This document shows positions 37,389 to 37,593 of a stretch of 37,593 bases of DNA, piece after piece. This DNA comes from Hymenobacter sp. (GTDB lineage: Bacteria > Bacteroidota > Bacteroidia > Cytophagales > Hymenobacteraceae). Where the stretch lies: contig JANXUO010000241.1 in NCBI GenBank assembly GCA_025356245.1, forward strand, positions 1-37,593. The letters run 5' to 3'. The notes under the pieces are model-generated. The model was not told the origin of the DNA, ran no database searches, and was given only the letters and a program-made list of their open reading frames with translations. Numbering within the stretch: the stretch's first letter is position 1; each line of letters begins with the position of its first letter. A program made the position numbers and the translations under genes.

Positions 37389-37593
37389 CCTCCGGGGCTA
37401 TTCCGACGACCAGACGGATTGAAACACAAGGCCTTAACTGCCTAACCATGAAAGCCCCAACTCCTCCGGGGCTATTCCGACGACCAGACGGATTGAAACT
37501 GCACTGCCTGGCCGAACTCCAGCGCCTGGCCACCAACCTCCGGGGCTATTCCGACGACCAGACGGATTGAAACAGGCGCTGCTCGGCATTCGC
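37389..37593 (+). CRISPR. CRISPR array start, three identical 37-bp repeats, 37-nt spacers, continues past window end
   Basis: CCTCCGGGGCTATTCCGACGACCAGACGGATTGAAAC at 37389-37425, 37463-37499, 37537-37573; period exactly 74 bp. Confidence 0.97.

Noticed and set aside
37265-37570. 101-aa ORF at the right end
   Set aside because: Spans leader and CRISPR repeats; repeats have a 74-bp period and the ORF is spurious.
1-37593. tRNA or rRNA genes
   Set aside because: No convincing tRNA-like cloverleaf or rRNA signature noticed by eye; a tRNAscan-SE/Infernal run would be needed to exclude them.

Overview
Window reads as part of a high-GC Bacteroidota (Hymenobacter-like, by protein character; not verified) plasmid. 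Main blocks: (1) an iteron-type replication region (about 993-1132) upstream of a RepB/Rep_3-family initiator (1190-2341); (2) a complete 15.9-kb Tn3-family transposon, delimited by 40-bp inverted repeats at 3691-3730 and 19585-19624 (37/40 matches) and flanked by a 5-bp TAGTA duplication. It carries a serine resolvase, TnpA and a cargo of oxygen/NO/redox-type genes (truncated globin, protoglobin, Fe/Mn SOD, peroxiredoxin, MarR-like regulator with a C-terminal Cys cluster, Rof-like protein, DUF2024, cupins) plus a dapA-like/cupin/MocR group, a MOSC protein and an HExxH peptidase; (3) a backbone block of mostly uncharacterised genes (19.7-26.5 kb) sharing a promoter-proximal motif; (4) a decayed IS3-family fragment; (5) a complete type I-B CRISPR-Cas operon (WYL regulator, cas8b, cas7, cas5, cas3, cas6, cas1, cas2, cas4) followed by a CRISPR array with three 37-bp repeats visible before the window ends. 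Most promising observations: the exactly delimited globin/redox transposon, a decamer shared by two of its cargo promoters, a likely internally translated Cas11b, and a dyad-rich operator-like region between the WYL gene and cas8b. All family assignments come from reading motifs by eye; no database search was run.
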